Source: Beijerinckiaceae bacterium (GTDB lineage Bacteria > Pseudomonadota > Alphaproteobacteria > Rhizobiales > Beijerinckiaceae). From it: a stretch of DNA of 64,000 nt. A program made the position numbers and the translations under genes. Location of the stretch: the NCBI GenBank assembly GCA_947453205.1, contig CANGFT010000003.1:62001-126000 (forward strand), read 5' to 3'. Positions 1 to 8,564 of the stretch are shown here, one piece after another (the stretch's first letter is position 1; every line of letters starts with the position of its first letter). The notes under the pieces are model-generated. The model was given only the letters and a program-made list of their open reading frames with translations. It was not told the DNA's origin and did not search any database.

Positions 1-666
1 GACGCTGACCTCGAAACCGCTGCCGATCAGCACCACGCGCAGCGGCTGGGACGCCTGCCAGCAGGCGGGATCGAAGACCCGCCGCGCATAGGGCGCGGTG
101 GCCGCCTCGTCCTGTTCAAGACGGGCGCGGGGCCAGCGGCGCCGCATGTCCGCGAGGGCCGCCGAGCGGGCGGCCTCAGGCCCCCCTTCGATCGCCTCAT
201 CGACCCAGCCAAGCCCGGCGAGGCCGCGCGGGCTCGCCACCATCAGGGCCTCGCCGAAGGGGGAGGCGTGCCAGCCATAGGCGAGCGTCAGGCCCTCGCC
301 GCGCGCCTTGTATTCGCCCGGCGACATGGCCTCGTGGGTGACGAAGAGATCATGCAGCCGCCCCGGCCCGGAGAGGCCCACCTCAAGGGACGCCTCCAGC
401 ACCGAGGCCGAATCCCGCAGCAAAGCGCGGGCATGGTCGATCGTCAGCGCCTGCAGGAAGGCCTTGGGCGAGAGCCCCGCCCAGCGATTGAAGAGATGGG
501 TGAGGTGAGACTCGGACAGGCCCGCCTCGGCCGCCATTTCCCCGACCGAGGGCTGGACCTTCCAGTTTCGGCTGAGAAAAGCGATGACGCGGCGCACATG
601 GGCGTAATCATCCGCCGCCTGCGACATGGGCGATGCGCTCATCGCGGCCTCTTCGAGCTTCAACAT
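1..666 (-). CDS. Ada-like AraC-type HTH / O6-methylguanine-DNA methyltransferase, partial (3' end outside window)
   Basis: Reading leftward from an ATG at 666 with a strong AGGAGG site just upstream, 222 codons run open to the window edge. Residues about 20-115 form an AraC-type double helix-turn-helix (motif SESHLTHLFNRWAG, then SPGEYKARGEG). After it begins an alkyltransferase N-terminal region (LTLAYGWHASPFGEALMVAS, then GLAGLGWVDEA). This matches the AdaA/Ogt-type fusion that repairs alkylated guanine and senses the damage. It lacks the N-terminal phosphotriester-repair domain of classic Ada. The expected PCHR active-site cysteine would lie beyond position 1 and cannot be seen, so catalytic competence is unverified. 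Confidence 0.8.
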   Translation of the reverse strand, partial: MLKLEEAAMSASPMSQAADDYAHVRRVIAFLSRNWKVQPSVGEMAAEAGLSESHLTHLFNRWAGLSPKAFLQALTIDHARALLRDSASVLEASLEVGLSGPGRLHDLFVTHEAMSPGEYKARGEGLTLAYGWHASPFGEALMVASPRGLAGLGWVDEAIEGGPEAARSAALADMRRRWPRARLEQDEAATAPYARRVFDPACWQASQPLRVVLIGSGFEVSV

Positions 667-726
667 GGAGCCTCCTGGGCGCCAACATGGGCCCTGACGG
701 CGCATGACGCCACCCGAAAGCTCCGG

Positions 727-1218
727 TCAGGAGAAACGCGGCCCCTGCCGGGCCTGCGCCAGAGCCAGCGCCAGATCGCGCGCGAAATCAGCGCGCGCCT
801 GCGGACCCAGCGCCGCACCGACCTCGACCCTGCGTCCGCGCGAGACAAGATCAAGCCGTGTCACGCCATAATCCTCCATCTCCTGCCGCTCCAGCCGCAC
901 AAAGCCGGGGCTGAACCGCCAGGCGCGCCGCTTTCCCGTCGGCGAGACCCGCTCGACGCTGAGCTCCACCGGCGTGACCGCGACATCCTCATAGGCCCGC
1001 GCGGACCGGACGTTGAGGCGAAAGGCGACGAAGAGCAGCAGAACGTCGAGCCCGAGGAAGCCCGCCACAGGCCAGGCGCCCAGCACGACGAAGGGTATGC
1101 TGGAGGCGGCGCAGCAGCCCGCGAAAATCAACAGCAAAAGCCGGACGCGCCGCGCATCGAGCGAACGATGGGGCGTGATGCGCGTGCGGAAGATCAGTTC
1201 GTCGCAGGGATCGATCAT
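727..1218 (-). CDS. DUF2244 domain-containing membrane protein
   Basis: 163 residues, start ATG at 1218. An N-terminal charged stretch is followed by two close hydrophobic segments (about residues 27-45 and 48-66), then a soluble tail with the family-typical region RRAWRFSPGFVRLERQEME. This matches DUF2244, small inner-membrane proteins commonly found beside nth in alphaproteobacteria. The biochemical role is unknown. It is divergent from nth with only 49 bp between the starts, so the two probably share a compact promoter region. Function is not inferred beyond membrane location. Confidence 0.8.
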   Translation of the reverse strand: MIDPCDELIFRTRITPHRSLDARRVRLLLLIFAGCCAASSIPFVVLGAWPVAGFLGLDVLLLFVAFRLNVRSARAYEDVAVTPVELSVERVSPTGKRRAWRFSPGFVRLERQEMEDYGVTRLDLVSRGRRVEVGAALGPQARADFARDLALALAQARQGPRFS

Positions 1219-1267
1219 GGCGAACGCGGGGCTTGGTTGCGGTCCAGCTGAGAGTTATAAGGCTTGC

Positions 1268-2020
1268 ATGGCAGCTTTGAAGAGCGCGGCGGCGCGTAAA
1301 AATAGCGCACCCGCACGGTCAGCATCTCCCAAAAAGACGCCCGCCGTCAAACCGGCGGCGAAAAAAGCGGGCCGCGCGCGCAAGGTGGCGAGCCCCGCCG
1401 CCATCTATGAAATCTTCAGCCGCTTTCAGAAGGCCAATCCAGAGCCCAAGGGCGAGCTGGAATATGTGAACCCCTTCACCCTTCTGGTCGCGGTGGTGCT
1501 TTCGGCGCAGGCGACGGACGTGGGGGTCAACAAGGCGACCCGCGCCCTCTTCGCGGCGGCCGACACGCCGCAGAAGATGCTGGCGCTGGGCGAGGATCGG
1601 GTGCGCGACCACATCAAGACCATCGGGCTGTTCCGCGCCAAGGCCCGCAACGTCATCACCCTCTGCGAACAACTGATCCGCGACCACGGCGGGCAGGTGC
1701 CGCAAGATCGCGAGGCCCTCGAGAAGCTGGCGGGCGTGGGCCGCAAGACCGCCAATGTCGTGCTGAACATGGCCTTTGGTCACGAGACCATCGCCGTCGA
1801 CACCCATCTGTTCCGCGTGTCGAACCGCATTCCCCTCGCCATCGGCAAGACGCCGCTGGCGATCGAGCTCGGCCTCGAAAAGGTCATTCCGGCCCCGTTC
1901 AGGCTGCACGCCCACCACTGGCTGATTCTGCATGGGCGCTATGTCTGCAAGGCGCGCAAACCAGCTTGCGAAAACTGCGTCATCGCCGACCTCTGCACCT
2001 CCCCCGAAAAGACGGTTTAA
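1268..2020 (+). CDS. nth: Endonuclease III (DNA glycosylase/AP lyase)
   Basis: 250 residues. Removes oxidised pyrimidines and cleaves abasic sites in base excision repair. The helix-hairpin-helix contains LAGVGRKTANVVL with catalytic Lys160, and the catalytic Asp178 lies in AVDTHLFRVSNR. The [4Fe-4S] ligands are C227, C234, C237 and C243 with the canonical 6-2-5 spacing. I chose ATG 1268 because AAGG lies 8 bases upstream; the frame is open further upstream but that part overlaps the divergent DUF2244 gene. A Lys/Ala-rich N-terminal tail of about 40 residues precedes the enzyme core, which is common in alphaproteobacteria. Confidence 0.96.
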   Translation: MAALKSAAARKNSAPARSASPKKTPAVKPAAKKAGRARKVASPAAIYEIFSRFQKANPEPKGELEYVNPFTLLVAVVLSAQATDVGVNKATRALFAAADTPQKMLALGEDRVRDHIKTIGLFRAKARNVITLCEQLIRDHGGQVPQDREALEKLAGVGRKTANVVLNMAFGHETIAVDTHLFRVSNRIPLAIGKTPLAIELGLEKVIPAPFRLHAHHWLILHGRYVCKARKPACENCVIADLCTSPEKTV

Positions 2021-2140
2021 CGAAGCCTTCACCATATAGCCGGGCGTTGCGCGCCAAAGGCCGAAGCCTGTTGTCCGCGCCGCGCGCCTCGCCTATACGA
2101 AACGGCCTTCCATTCGATCAGGTGAGTTTGCGACAGCCCC

Positions 2141-2833
2141 ATGGCGACGCTCTATCATCATCCCTTCTGCCCGCAGTCGCGCTTCGTGCGCCTTGTGCTC
2201 GCAGAATATGGCCTTGAGCCGCGCCTCATCGAAGAGCGCGTCTTCGAACGGCGTCCGGATTTCCTCATTCTGAACCCTGCGGGCCAGACCCCCGTCCTCG
2301 TCGAGGAGGCCACGCCCTCCGTGCCCGGCGCCAGCGTGATCGCCGAATATCTCGACGAGACCCGCGGCCTCGCCCTTGGCGAAAGGCGCCTGCTGCCCGA
2401 CGACCCGCTTGGCCGCATTGAGGTGCGCCGCCTGATGGACTGGTTCCACGGCAAGTTCTTCGCGGAAGTCTCGAACTGGCTGGTGATGGAGAAGATCTAC
2501 AAGCGTTACCTGCCCACCAATCTTGGCGGCGGCGCGCCCGACATGGAGCTGGTGCGCGCGGCGCGGCAGAACATCCGCTATCACCTGCGCTACATCGGAT
2601 GGCTGGCGGGCGGGCGCAACTGGCTGGCGGGCGACCGGCTCTCCTATGCGGACCTCGCCGCCGCCGCCCATCTGTCCTGCATCGACTATCTGGGCGATGC
2701 GCCATGGGGCGAGGACGAAGCGGCGAAGCACTGGTATGCGCGGATCAAGTCGCGCCCATCCTTCCGCACGATTCTGGCCGACCGTCTGCCGGGCATGGCG
2801 CCGGCGGACACCTATGCGGATCTCGACTTCTGA
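2141..2833 (+). CDS. Glutathione S-transferase family protein
   Basis: 230 residues. An N-terminal thioredoxin-like half begins with LYHHPFCPQSRFVRLVLAEY and carries the cis-proline glutathione-site region NPAGQTPVL, followed by a helical C-terminal half with the GST motif LSYADLAAAAHLSC. Cys and Ser in the PFCPQS segment are the candidate catalytic residues; the true substrate is not predictable. Its stop codon overlaps the proposed queG start (CTGA), so it is probably the first gene of the GST-queG-SDR operon. I see no strong ribosome-binding site directly before the ATG. Confidence 0.9.
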   Translation: MATLYHHPFCPQSRFVRLVLAEYGLEPRLIEERVFERRPDFLILNPAGQTPVLVEEATPSVPGASVIAEYLDETRGLALGERRLLPDDPLGRIEVRRLMDWFHGKFFAEVSNWLVMEKIYKRYLPTNLGGGAPDMELVRAARQNIRYHLRYIGWLAGGRNWLAGDRLSYADLAAAAHLSCIDYLGDAPWGEDEAAKHWYARIKSRPSFRTILADRLPGMAPADTYADLDF

Positions 2834-3960
2834 GCGCCCGGCTGCGCCACAAACTCGACGCGAAAGCCAAAGAGCTTGGCTTCGATCTCTGCCGGACGAC
2901 GGCGCCGGACGCCATACCCCAAGCCCCCGCCCGCCTCGCCGAATGGCTGGAGCGCGGCGCGCAGGGCGGCATGGACTGGATGGTGGAGACGCAGGACCGC
3001 CGCGCCGATCCGCGCATGCTCTGGAGCGAGGTGCGCTCCATCATCGTGCTTGGCGTGAACTATGGACCGCAGGGCGATCCGCTGGCGACGCTGCAGGACA
3101 GGTCCGCAGGAAACATCTCGGTCTATGCGCGCCACCGCGATTATCACGACGTCATCAAGGGGAAGCTGAAGCTTCTGGCCTCCTGGCTCATCGCGCAGGC
3201 GGGCGAAGGCGACGTCAAGGTCTTCGTCGACACAGCGCCGGTGATGGAGAAGCCGCTTGCAGAGGCCGCAGGCCTTGGCTGGCAAGGGCGCCACACCAAT
3301 CTCGTCTCGCGCGGCTATGGATCATGGCTCTTTCTCGCCACGATCTTCACCACGCTCGACTTCGCGCCGGATGCGCGCGAGGAGGACCATTGCGGCGCCT
3401 GCCGCGCCTGCATTGAGGCCTGTCCCACGCAGGCTTTCCCCGCGCCCTATCAACTCGATGCGCGGCGCTGCATCTCCTATCTCACCATCGAGCACAAGGG
3501 CCATGTCTCCCCTGAATTTCGCGCCCCCATGGGCAATCGCATCTACGGCTGCGACGATTGCCTCGCCGCCTGCCCCTGGAACAAATTCGCGCAAGAGGCG
3601 CGCGAAGCCAAGCTGATCGCGCGCGCCGATCTTGAAGCGCCGAAGCTGGCGGAGCTCGTGCAGTTCGACGACGCCGCGTTCCGAAGCTTCTTCGCGGGCG
3701 GGCCGATCAAGCGCATCGGCCATGCGCGCTTCCTGCGCAATGTGCTCATCGCCATTGGAAATGCGGGAGACCCATCGCTGGCGCCGCTCGCCGTCGCACG
3801 GCTGTCGCATGACTCGCCGCTCGTGCGGGCCATGGCGGTCTGGGCGCTCAGCCGGCTTTGCGGCCATGTTGAATTCATGGCGCTGATGCAATCTTATGGC
3901 GCAAGTGAAACTGATCCTGATGTGCGCGCGGAATGGGCGCGCGGGGAGACGATCCCATGA
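2830..3960 (+). CDS. queG: Epoxyqueuosine reductase QueG (start uncertain, possible CTG)
   Basis: About 376 residues from the proposed start, close to the 379 of E. coli QueG. It reduces epoxyqueuosine to queuosine in tRNA using cobalamin and two [4Fe-4S] clusters. Cluster motifs CGACRACIEACPTQAF and CDDCLAACPWNKF are present, as is the family block VFVDTAPVMEKPLAEAAGLG. A HEAT-like tail with repeated RLSHDSPLVRAMAVWALSR-type helices ends the protein. Homology begins at SARLRHKLDAKAKELGFDLC, right after the GST stop, yet no ATG, GTG or TTG lies there. The nearest standard starts are ATG 2704 and ATG 2599, deep inside the GST gene. A CTG at 2830 overlapping the GST TGA is my best guess. Confidence 0.9.
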   Translation: MSARLRHKLDAKAKELGFDLCRTTAPDAIPQAPARLAEWLERGAQGGMDWMVETQDRRADPRMLWSEVRSIIVLGVNYGPQGDPLATLQDRSAGNISVYARHRDYHDVIKGKLKLLASWLIAQAGEGDVKVFVDTAPVMEKPLAEAAGLGWQGRHTNLVSRGYGSWLFLATIFTTLDFAPDAREEDHCGACRACIEACPTQAFPAPYQLDARRCISYLTIEHKGHVSPEFRAPMGNRIYGCDDCLAACPWNKFAQEAREAKLIARADLEAPKLAELVQFDDAAFRSFFAGGPIKRIGHARFLRNVLIAIGNAGDPSLAPLAVARLSHDSPLVRAMAVWALSRLCGHVEFMALMQSYGASETDPDVRAEWARGETIP

Positions 3961-4823
3961 GCCTTGTGATCTTCGGCTACGGTTATTCCTCGCAGCATTT
4001 CGTGCGTCTTCATGGCGCGCATTACGCCCCCGTGCTGGCGACGGTGCGCGATCCCGCGCGCGCCGCGCGGATGACGAATGCGGCTTGCGAGGTCGTCGCC
4101 TTCGGCGAGACGATTAACGCGCGCATCATCCCCGCGCTTGCGAATGCGACCCACCTGCTGATTTCCGCGCCGCCCGAAGAGAACGGCGATCCCGTCCTCC
4201 TGAAATTCGAAGACGCCATCGCGCGTTCGAACATCAAGAGCATCGTCTATCTCTCCACCATCGGCGTCTATGGCGATCACGGCGGCGCCTGGATTGATGA
4301 GGCGACGCCTTGCGACCCGACGAATGAACGCAGCCGCTGGCGCCTGAGGGCCGAGGACGCATGGCTCGATCTGGGCAGGCGCACGGACAAGCCCGCCCAT
4401 GTGCTGCGCCTGTCGGGCATCTATGGGCCGGGCCGGAACGTCTTCGTCAATCTGCGCGCGGGAACGGCCAAGCGCATCGTCAAGCCCGGACAGGTCTTCA
4501 ACCGCATTCATGTCGAGGACATAGCCCGCGCCATCGCCGCCTGTTTCGAAAGCGATCTTGTGGGACGCGTCTGGAACGTGACCGATGATGAGCCCGCCGC
4601 CCCGCAGGATCTCGTGACCCATGCGGCGGAGCTCATGGGCGTGGAGCCGCCGCCCGAGCAGGATTTCGCAACCGCCGCGCTTTCGCCGATGGCGCGCAGC
4701 TTCTATGGCGAATGCAAGCGCGTCTCCAATCGCGCCATGAAGGAGGAGCTTGGCGTGACGCTGGCCTATCCCACATGGCGTCAGGCCCTGCGCGCGCTTT
4801 TCGAAAGCGGCGAGGGCCGCTAG
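3957..4823 (+). CDS. NAD(P)-dependent epimerase/SDR family protein (YeeZ-like)
   Basis: 288 residues. The N-terminal dinucleotide-binding loop reads FGYGYSSQHFV, an atypical G-x-G-x-x-S form. The extended-SDR catalytic region is suggested by YLSTIGVYGDHGGAW and a later RLSGIYGPGRNVF. The ATG overlaps the queG stop as ATGA, with GGGGAG upstream, so it is translationally coupled to queG. The substrate is unknown; proteins of this type are often annotated as SDR or nucleoside-diphosphate-sugar epimerases. Nothing links it firmly to queuosine synthesis beyond the operon. Confidence 0.82.
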   Translation: MSLVIFGYGYSSQHFVRLHGAHYAPVLATVRDPARAARMTNAACEVVAFGETINARIIPALANATHLLISAPPEENGDPVLLKFEDAIARSNIKSIVYLSTIGVYGDHGGAWIDEATPCDPTNERSRWRLRAEDAWLDLGRRTDKPAHVLRLSGIYGPGRNVFVNLRAGTAKRIVKPGQVFNRIHVEDIARAIAACFESDLVGRVWNVTDDEPAAPQDLVTHAAELMGVEPPPEQDFATAALSPMARSFYGECKRVSNRAMKEELGVTLAYPTWRQALRALFESGEGR

Positions 4824-4860
4824 ACTTGAACAACATCAGAATTCATCAAGGGGAAACGCC

Positions 4861-5880
4861 ATGATCGTCGATTTTCAGACCCACTACACGCCGCCCGAAC
4901 TGCAGAAGGGCGATCCGACGCGCATGACCGTCCAGCTCGATGAAAACGGCAATCCCAACTATCTGCTCAATCCCCTCCTCACCGACGTCCCCGCCTTCAT
5001 GCGCATGATGGAGCTCACGGGCATCGACGCCTGCGTGCTCTCGAGCGGGCCGGGCTTCGACCAGCCGGATGTGGGCAAGTGCAAGCTCATCAACGACCGC
5101 CTGCGCGAGATCGAGCTCGAGCATCCCGGCCGCTTCATCGGCCTCGCCCATGTGCCCGCGCTCAACCCTGAGGAAATGAAGGCGGAGCTGAAGCGCTGCG
5201 TGGTCGATCTGGGCTTTCCCGGCGTCGTCATCGCCTCCGAGCTTCAGGGCCAGCCCCTCGACAGCGAGGCCATGCGGCCCTTCTGGAAGGCGGCGGCGGA
5301 TCTGGGGATCTATGTCTTCATCCACCCCCTGCCAAACGTCATCAACTGGCCGCAGATGTATGCGGACGATCTCGGGCGCATCCTGGGCTGGGAATTCTCG
5401 CTGATGACCGCCACCATGCGGCTCATCAACAGCGGCATCCTCGACGACATCCCCCATCTCAAGGTGCAGTTCTCGCATTTCTCCGGCGGCATCGGGCGCT
5501 ATCTCGCGCGCATCCGCGGCTTCCAGCAGAAGCATGTCTGGGGCACGTCGGAGATTCCGCGCCACAATCGCCTGCCCAAAAAGAGCGTGGACCACTACAT
5601 CCACGAGCGCCTCTATTACGATTGCGCGGGCTGGGCCGGTCCCGACCCCTCGGCCACCTGGGGCGCGGAATGGGTGCGCCATGGCCTGACCGAAGTCGCC
5701 CTCTCCCAATGCGTCTTCGCCACCGATTACCCCCAGGCGATCCGCGACCCCGAGGAGATCGCGGGCTATGTGACCGCCGTGAACGGCATCGACGCCAACG
5801 CCCGCGCGGTGCTGCATGGCGCCAATGTCAGCAAGCTCATTCCGGACATCAAGGACAGGCTGGCGCGCCGCAAGGCCTGA
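4861..5880 (+). CDS. Amidohydrolase_2 family protein (ACMSD-like)
   Basis: 339 residues, preceded by a strong AAGGGG site. This is a TIM-barrel amidohydrolase_2 fold related to aminocarboxymuconate-semialdehyde decarboxylase. Candidate metal or catalytic residues are H8 (in VDFQTHYTP), H155 (in VFIHPLPN), H206 (in QFSHFSGG) and D289 (in VFATDYPQ). In ACMSD the first strand carries His-x-His; here the first position is Gln6. The substrate is therefore uncertain and could be a hydroxylated or carboxylated aromatic or a ring-cleavage product. It stands alone between the queG operon and the YifB gene. Confidence 0.8.
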   Translation: MIVDFQTHYTPPELQKGDPTRMTVQLDENGNPNYLLNPLLTDVPAFMRMMELTGIDACVLSSGPGFDQPDVGKCKLINDRLREIELEHPGRFIGLAHVPALNPEEMKAELKRCVVDLGFPGVVIASELQGQPLDSEAMRPFWKAAADLGIYVFIHPLPNVINWPQMYADDLGRILGWEFSLMTATMRLINSGILDDIPHLKVQFSHFSGGIGRYLARIRGFQQKHVWGTSEIPRHNRLPKKSVDHYIHERLYYDCAGWAGPDPSATWGAEWVRHGLTEVALSQCVFATDYPQAIRDPEEIAGYVTAVNGIDANARAVLHGANVSKLIPDIKDRLARRKA

Positions 5881-5948
5881 TGTTCGTTAAATGTTCTTGC
5901 CAAGGTCAGGTTACCGCGTTAGCTTGAGGCGACGTTGGGGGTCTGGCG

Positions 5949-7487
5949 ATGGTGGTACGGGTGGCGACGGTCGCATTCCAGGGCATCGAGGCGCGGCCGG
6001 TCGATGTTCAGGTGCAGATTTCGAACGGCGAGGTGCGCTTCAGCGTGGTCGGCCTTGGCGACAAGGCGGTGGCCGAATCGCGCGAGCGTGTGCGCGCGGC
6101 GCTGAACGCCTCGGGGCTCGCCCTGCCCGCGCGGCGAATCACCGTCAACCTCGCCCCCGCCGACATGCCCAAGGAAGGCAGCCATTACGACCTGCCCATC
6201 GCGCTGGGCGTCATGGCGGCCATCGGCGCGATCCCCCACGACGCGCTCGACCGCTATACGATCATCGGCGAGCTGGCGCTGGACGGCGCCATCACCGCGG
6301 TGGCGGGCGCCCTGCCTGCGGCGGTCGCCGCCAATGCGCGCAGGCAAGGCCTGATCTGTCCCTTCGACTGCGGGCCCGAAGCCGCCTGGGCCTCCGCCGA
6401 CCTCGACATTCTCGCGCCCCGCTCGCTCATCCAGCTCGCCAACCATTTCAAGGGCGTGCAGGTCATGGCGCGGCCCGCCCCGGCGGTGCGCGCGGCGCAG
6501 GGCGCCCAGCCCGACCTGCGGGACATCAAGGGGCAGGAAAGCGCCAAGCGCGCGCTGGAGATCGCGGCGGCGGGCGGGCACAACCTGCTGATGTGCGGCC
6601 CGCCCGGCTCGGGCAAGAGCATGCTCGCGGCGCGCCTGCCCTCGATCCTGCCCCCGCTCACCCCGCGCGAATTGCTGGAGGTCTCGATGATCCATTCGGT
6701 GGCGGGGGAGCTTGCGGGGGGCCAGCTCACGAGCGCCCGCCCCTTCCGCGCGCCCCACCATTCCGCCTCCATGGCGGCGCTTGTGGGGGGCGGCGCGCAG
6801 GCCCGTCCCGGCGAAGTCTCCCTCGCCCACAATGGCGTGCTCTTCCTCGATGAATTCCCGGAGTTCCAGCCGCAGACGCTCGACAGCCTGCGCCAGCCCC
6901 TCGAGACCGGCGAGGTCTCCATCGCCCGCGCCCATGCCCGCGTGACCTATCCATCCCGCTTCCAGCTCATCGGCGCCATGAATCCCTGCCGCTGCGGCCA
7001 TGGGACGGATCCGGGCTACGCCTGCCGCAGGCAGCCCAACGAGCGCTGCATCGCCGCCTATCAGGCGCGCATCTCGGGGCCGCTGCTCGACCGTTTCGAT
7101 CTTTCCATCGACGTGCCTGCGGTGACGGCGGCCGACCTCATCCTGCCCGCCCCGTCGGAAGGTTCGGCCGAGGTCGCCGAGCGCGTCGCCGCCGCAAGGG
7201 CGATCCAGACCGAGCGCTACCGCGCCATGGGCCTGCCGGGCGTCGCCACCAACGCCGCCGCCCCGCCCAGCGTGATCGAAAGCGCCGCCGCGCTCGACGC
7301 GGGCGGCCTTTCCCTGCTGCGCGACGCCGCCGAACGCATGCGCCTGTCGGCGCGCGGCTATCACCGCGTCCTCAAGCTCGCCCGCACCCTCGCCGATCTC
7401 GATGGAGCGGCGGAGGTCGGGCGGCTGCATCTGGCGGAGGCCCTGAGCTACCGCACGCAGCTTCAGGGCCTGGCGCGGGCGGCCTGA
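5949..7487 (+). CDS. YifB/ComM family Mg-chelatase-like AAA+ ATPase
   Basis: 512 residues. An N-terminal Lon-protease-like fold domain (about 1-170, starting VVRVATVAFQGIEARPVDV) precedes the Mg-chelatase-type AAA+ domain with Walker A GPPGSGKSMLA and Walker B VLFLDEFPEF, then a C-terminal domain with SARGYHRVLKLARTLADLDG. ComM homologues are branch-migration helicases aiding recombination of transformed DNA, but the family is widespread in non-competent bacteria. A Cys-rich insertion (NPCRCGHGTDPGYACRR) is typical of the family. The gene converges on the neighbouring decarboxylase-like gene with 4 bp between the stops. Confidence 0.93.
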   Translation: MVVRVATVAFQGIEARPVDVQVQISNGEVRFSVVGLGDKAVAESRERVRAALNASGLALPARRITVNLAPADMPKEGSHYDLPIALGVMAAIGAIPHDALDRYTIIGELALDGAITAVAGALPAAVAANARRQGLICPFDCGPEAAWASADLDILAPRSLIQLANHFKGVQVMARPAPAVRAAQGAQPDLRDIKGQESAKRALEIAAAGGHNLLMCGPPGSGKSMLAARLPSILPPLTPRELLEVSMIHSVAGELAGGQLTSARPFRAPHHSASMAALVGGGAQARPGEVSLAHNGVLFLDEFPEFQPQTLDSLRQPLETGEVSIARAHARVTYPSRFQLIGAMNPCRCGHGTDPGYACRRQPNERCIAAYQARISGPLLDRFDLSIDVPAVTAADLILPAPSEGSAEVAERVAAARAIQTERYRAMGLPGVATNAAAPPSVIESAAALDAGGLSLLRDAAERMRLSARGYHRVLKLARTLADLDGAAEVGRLHLAEALSYRTQLQGLARAA

Positions 7488-7491
7488 GCCG

Positions 7492-8475
7492 CTATTCGTT
7501 TGTGAGCTTGAAGAGCTTCTGGGCGTTGGTGCGGCCGATCTTGACCCGATCCGCCTCGCTGATCGAGGCCGTGTCGAACCAGTCGGCGGCGTGGTCGACA
7601 TTCTCGAAGGGCCAGTCCGTCGAGAAGAGGATGCGGTCCGAGCCGATCTCCAGCATGGCGTCGATCAGGGTCTGGGTGCGGAAATTGCCGGAGGTGGTCA
7701 GCCAGAAATTCTCATGGAAGTAATCGGCGATCCGGCGCTTCGCCTTGTATTTCGGCGTCGTCTTGACCCAGGCGTTGCGGTTGTCGACCCGCCACATGCT
7801 GAAGGGCAGGCCCTCGCCCATATGGCCAAGCACGACCTTGAGGCCGGGATAGGCGTCGAAAAGCCCTGAGCCCATGAGGCGCAGCGCATGGACCGCCGTC
7901 TCCTGCCCGAAGGCCCAGGTGGGGCCCATGAGCCATGAATGGCCCTCATAGATCTGCGCCCAGCTGGCGATGGGGTTGCGCGGATGCAGGTAGAAGGGCG
8001 CGTCGAGCTTCTGCACGACCTCCCAGAAGGGCCAGTATTGCGGCATGTCGTAATAGAGGCAGTTCTCGGGACTGTTGGCCTGCGAGAAGCCGTTGACCAG
8101 CGCGCCGCGCATGCCCAGATCCTTCATGCAGCGTTCGAGCTCGCGGATCGCCATGTCCGGATCCTGCATGGGCAGGGCGGCGAAGGCCTGGAAGCGGTCG
8201 GGACGTTTGGCCACCTGTTCGGCGAGATAGTCATTGGCGCGGCGGGCGATCTCGTTGGCCTTGACGGGGTCCACGATGGCCTGAACGGCGGGCGCGTTCA
8301 GGGAGAGGATCATCATCTCCATGCCATGCTTGTCCATGAGCTCCAGCCGCTTGCCATGGATGTCGAACAGCCGCGCCTCAAGCTCGGGCCAGTGATCGTC
8401 CGGCACGAAGCCCGCCGAATCCATGAGCGTGTCGGGAATGGCGAAATGTTCTTCAAGACCGATCTTGCCCTGCAT
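7492..8475 (-). CDS. Amidohydrolase_2 decarboxylase, gamma-resorcylate decarboxylase-like
   Basis: 327 residues, the same length as characterised gamma-resorcylate (2,6-dihydroxybenzoate) decarboxylases. The metal-site residues fall at the same numbers as in that family: E8 and H10 in GLEEHFA, H164 in FYLHPRNP, H218 in VLGHMGEG and D287 in FSTDWPFE. These enzymes use a divalent metal for reversible, non-oxidative decarboxylation of hydroxybenzoates. R229 (SMWRVDN) is a candidate carboxylate contact. No aromatic-degradation operon surrounds it, so the physiological substrate is inference. A second, more divergent member of the superfamily lies at 4861-5880. Confidence 0.82.
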   Translation of the reverse strand: MQGKIGLEEHFAIPDTLMDSAGFVPDDHWPELEARLFDIHGKRLELMDKHGMEMMILSLNAPAVQAIVDPVKANEIARRANDYLAEQVAKRPDRFQAFAALPMQDPDMAIRELERCMKDLGMRGALVNGFSQANSPENCLYYDMPQYWPFWEVVQKLDAPFYLHPRNPIASWAQIYEGHSWLMGPTWAFGQETAVHALRLMGSGLFDAYPGLKVVLGHMGEGLPFSMWRVDNRNAWVKTTPKYKAKRRIADYFHENFWLTTSGNFRTQTLIDAMLEIGSDRILFSTDWPFENVDHAADWFDTASISEADRVKIGRTNAQKLFKLTNE

Positions 8476-8564
8476 GGCGTTCTCCCTTTGCCTGCGTCAC
8501 AATCCAGCCTAATCAATGAGCGGCCCCGGTCCAAGAGGGCGCTGGGGGCGAACAGGGGGACGCG

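Noticed and set aside
5919-7601. 560-residue minus-strand frame opposite the YifB gene
   Set aside because: Low-complexity Arg/Ala/Gly-rich translation with no recognisable motif; it mirrors a well-supported AAA+ gene in high-GC DNA.
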